A DNA stretch of 64,000 nucleotides from Heliocidaris tuberculata (Eukaryota > Echinodermata > Echinoidea > Camarodonta > Echinometridae): assembly GCA_025618425.1 (NCBI GenBank), contig CM046848.1:30855584-30919583 (forward strand). Reading direction: 5' to 3'. Position numbers and translations under genes: made by a program. The notes beneath the pieces are model-generated. The model made no database searches, was not told where the DNA came from, and saw only the letters and a program-made list of their open reading frames with translations. How positions within the stretch are numbered: the stretch's first letter is position 1; each line of letters starts with the position of its first letter. This document shows positions 63,801 to 64,000 of this stretch, in pieces.

Positions 63801-64000
63801 TAGCGATGCCATCATTTACTTTCAAGCGAAGAGTTTCAAGTTGTGATTTTCTGTTATTTAATTCTATCAATACAGCAGTCTTATCATTCGATATCACTAA
63901 TTTTTGTTCCAGTTCTTCTATATTTCTTTCTAGTTCCTTTTCCCGATTTACATTTTTTTTCTTGATGAAAGAGCCATATGATATAGATTCTCCACGTAAT
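60897..64000 (-). pseudogene. Tx1/L1-like non-LTR retrotransposon ORF2, 5' part beyond window
   Basis: The minus-strand frame is open from the window edge (64000) to 61168 with one in-frame TAG at 62347-62349. In order: the pre-RT region with ELGEKPSKFFLNLE; reverse transcriptase with MKTNKSPGQDGF, NWSPISLLNVIYK, FEKAFDSVSH, GRGCRQGDPLSPYLFLL and the catalytic YADDILL (62773-62784); then a C-terminal zinc-finger-like CTFCNNSEETIIHVFCSC. RT and zf-RVT order with FEKAFD/YADD is typical of the L1/Tx1 group. An AATAAA-like signal lies near 60920 (minus strand) and the copy ends in a G/C-tract at about 60897-60907. Apart from the single stop the copy looks recent. The endonuclease lies outside the window. 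Confidence 0.93.

Overview
The window is eukaryotic, gene-poor and very rich in repeats. It looks like a marine invertebrate deuterostome, most likely a sea urchin. The grounds are a NEK6/7-type kinase split into small exons by kilobase introns, a histone H4 fragment with an echinoid-like leader, interstitial TTAGGG repeats, CR1/L2- and Tx1/L1-like retrotransposons, many small hAT-like and TA/TTAA-flanked elements, TCCG-microsatellite elements and frequent TACATGTA words. The species is inferred, not proven.

Layout. 1-12 kb holds repeats: an 866-bp near-palindrome, a CR1/L2 3' end, a repeat that recurs at 59 kb, a microsatellite-bearing element, a terminal-inverted-repeat element and a Penelope-like fragment. 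12.2-23.1 kb carries one well-supported gene on the + strand, a NEK6/NEK7 orthologue: eight coding exons, a 293-aa product, and two alternative versions of exon 7 (7a and 7b) that are both in frame. Its introns contain satellite-bearing transposons, a large CTT array and a rearranged histone H4 fragment joined to TTAGGG repeats. A 3' UTR of about 4.5 kb probably ends near 27.55 kb.

28-44 kb is an accessory region of nested transposons with many poly-G/poly-C tracts. A degraded inverted duplication (arms about 31.8-36.2 and 40.3-43.9 kb) contains two convergent copies of a signal-peptide exon. A THAP-bearing Kolobok-like element, a composite hAT-like element and an 81-bp minisatellite lie in or between the arms. 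44.7-48 kb is a broken CR1/L2-type retrotransposon. 48-55 kb holds purine-rich repeats, a third signal-peptide-exon relative and a diverged tandem duplication. 55.1-57.2 kb has a possible two-exon gene for a small type II membrane protein. 58.9-60.9 kb is nested repeats. 60.9-64 kb is the 3' part of a Tx1/L1-type retrotransposon on the minus strand, cut by the window edge.

The strongest candidates for something not yet described are the duplicated NEK6/7 exon, which would give a kinase with two interchangeable alpha-G segments, and the scrambled histone H4/telomere-repeat insertion in the same gene's last intron.
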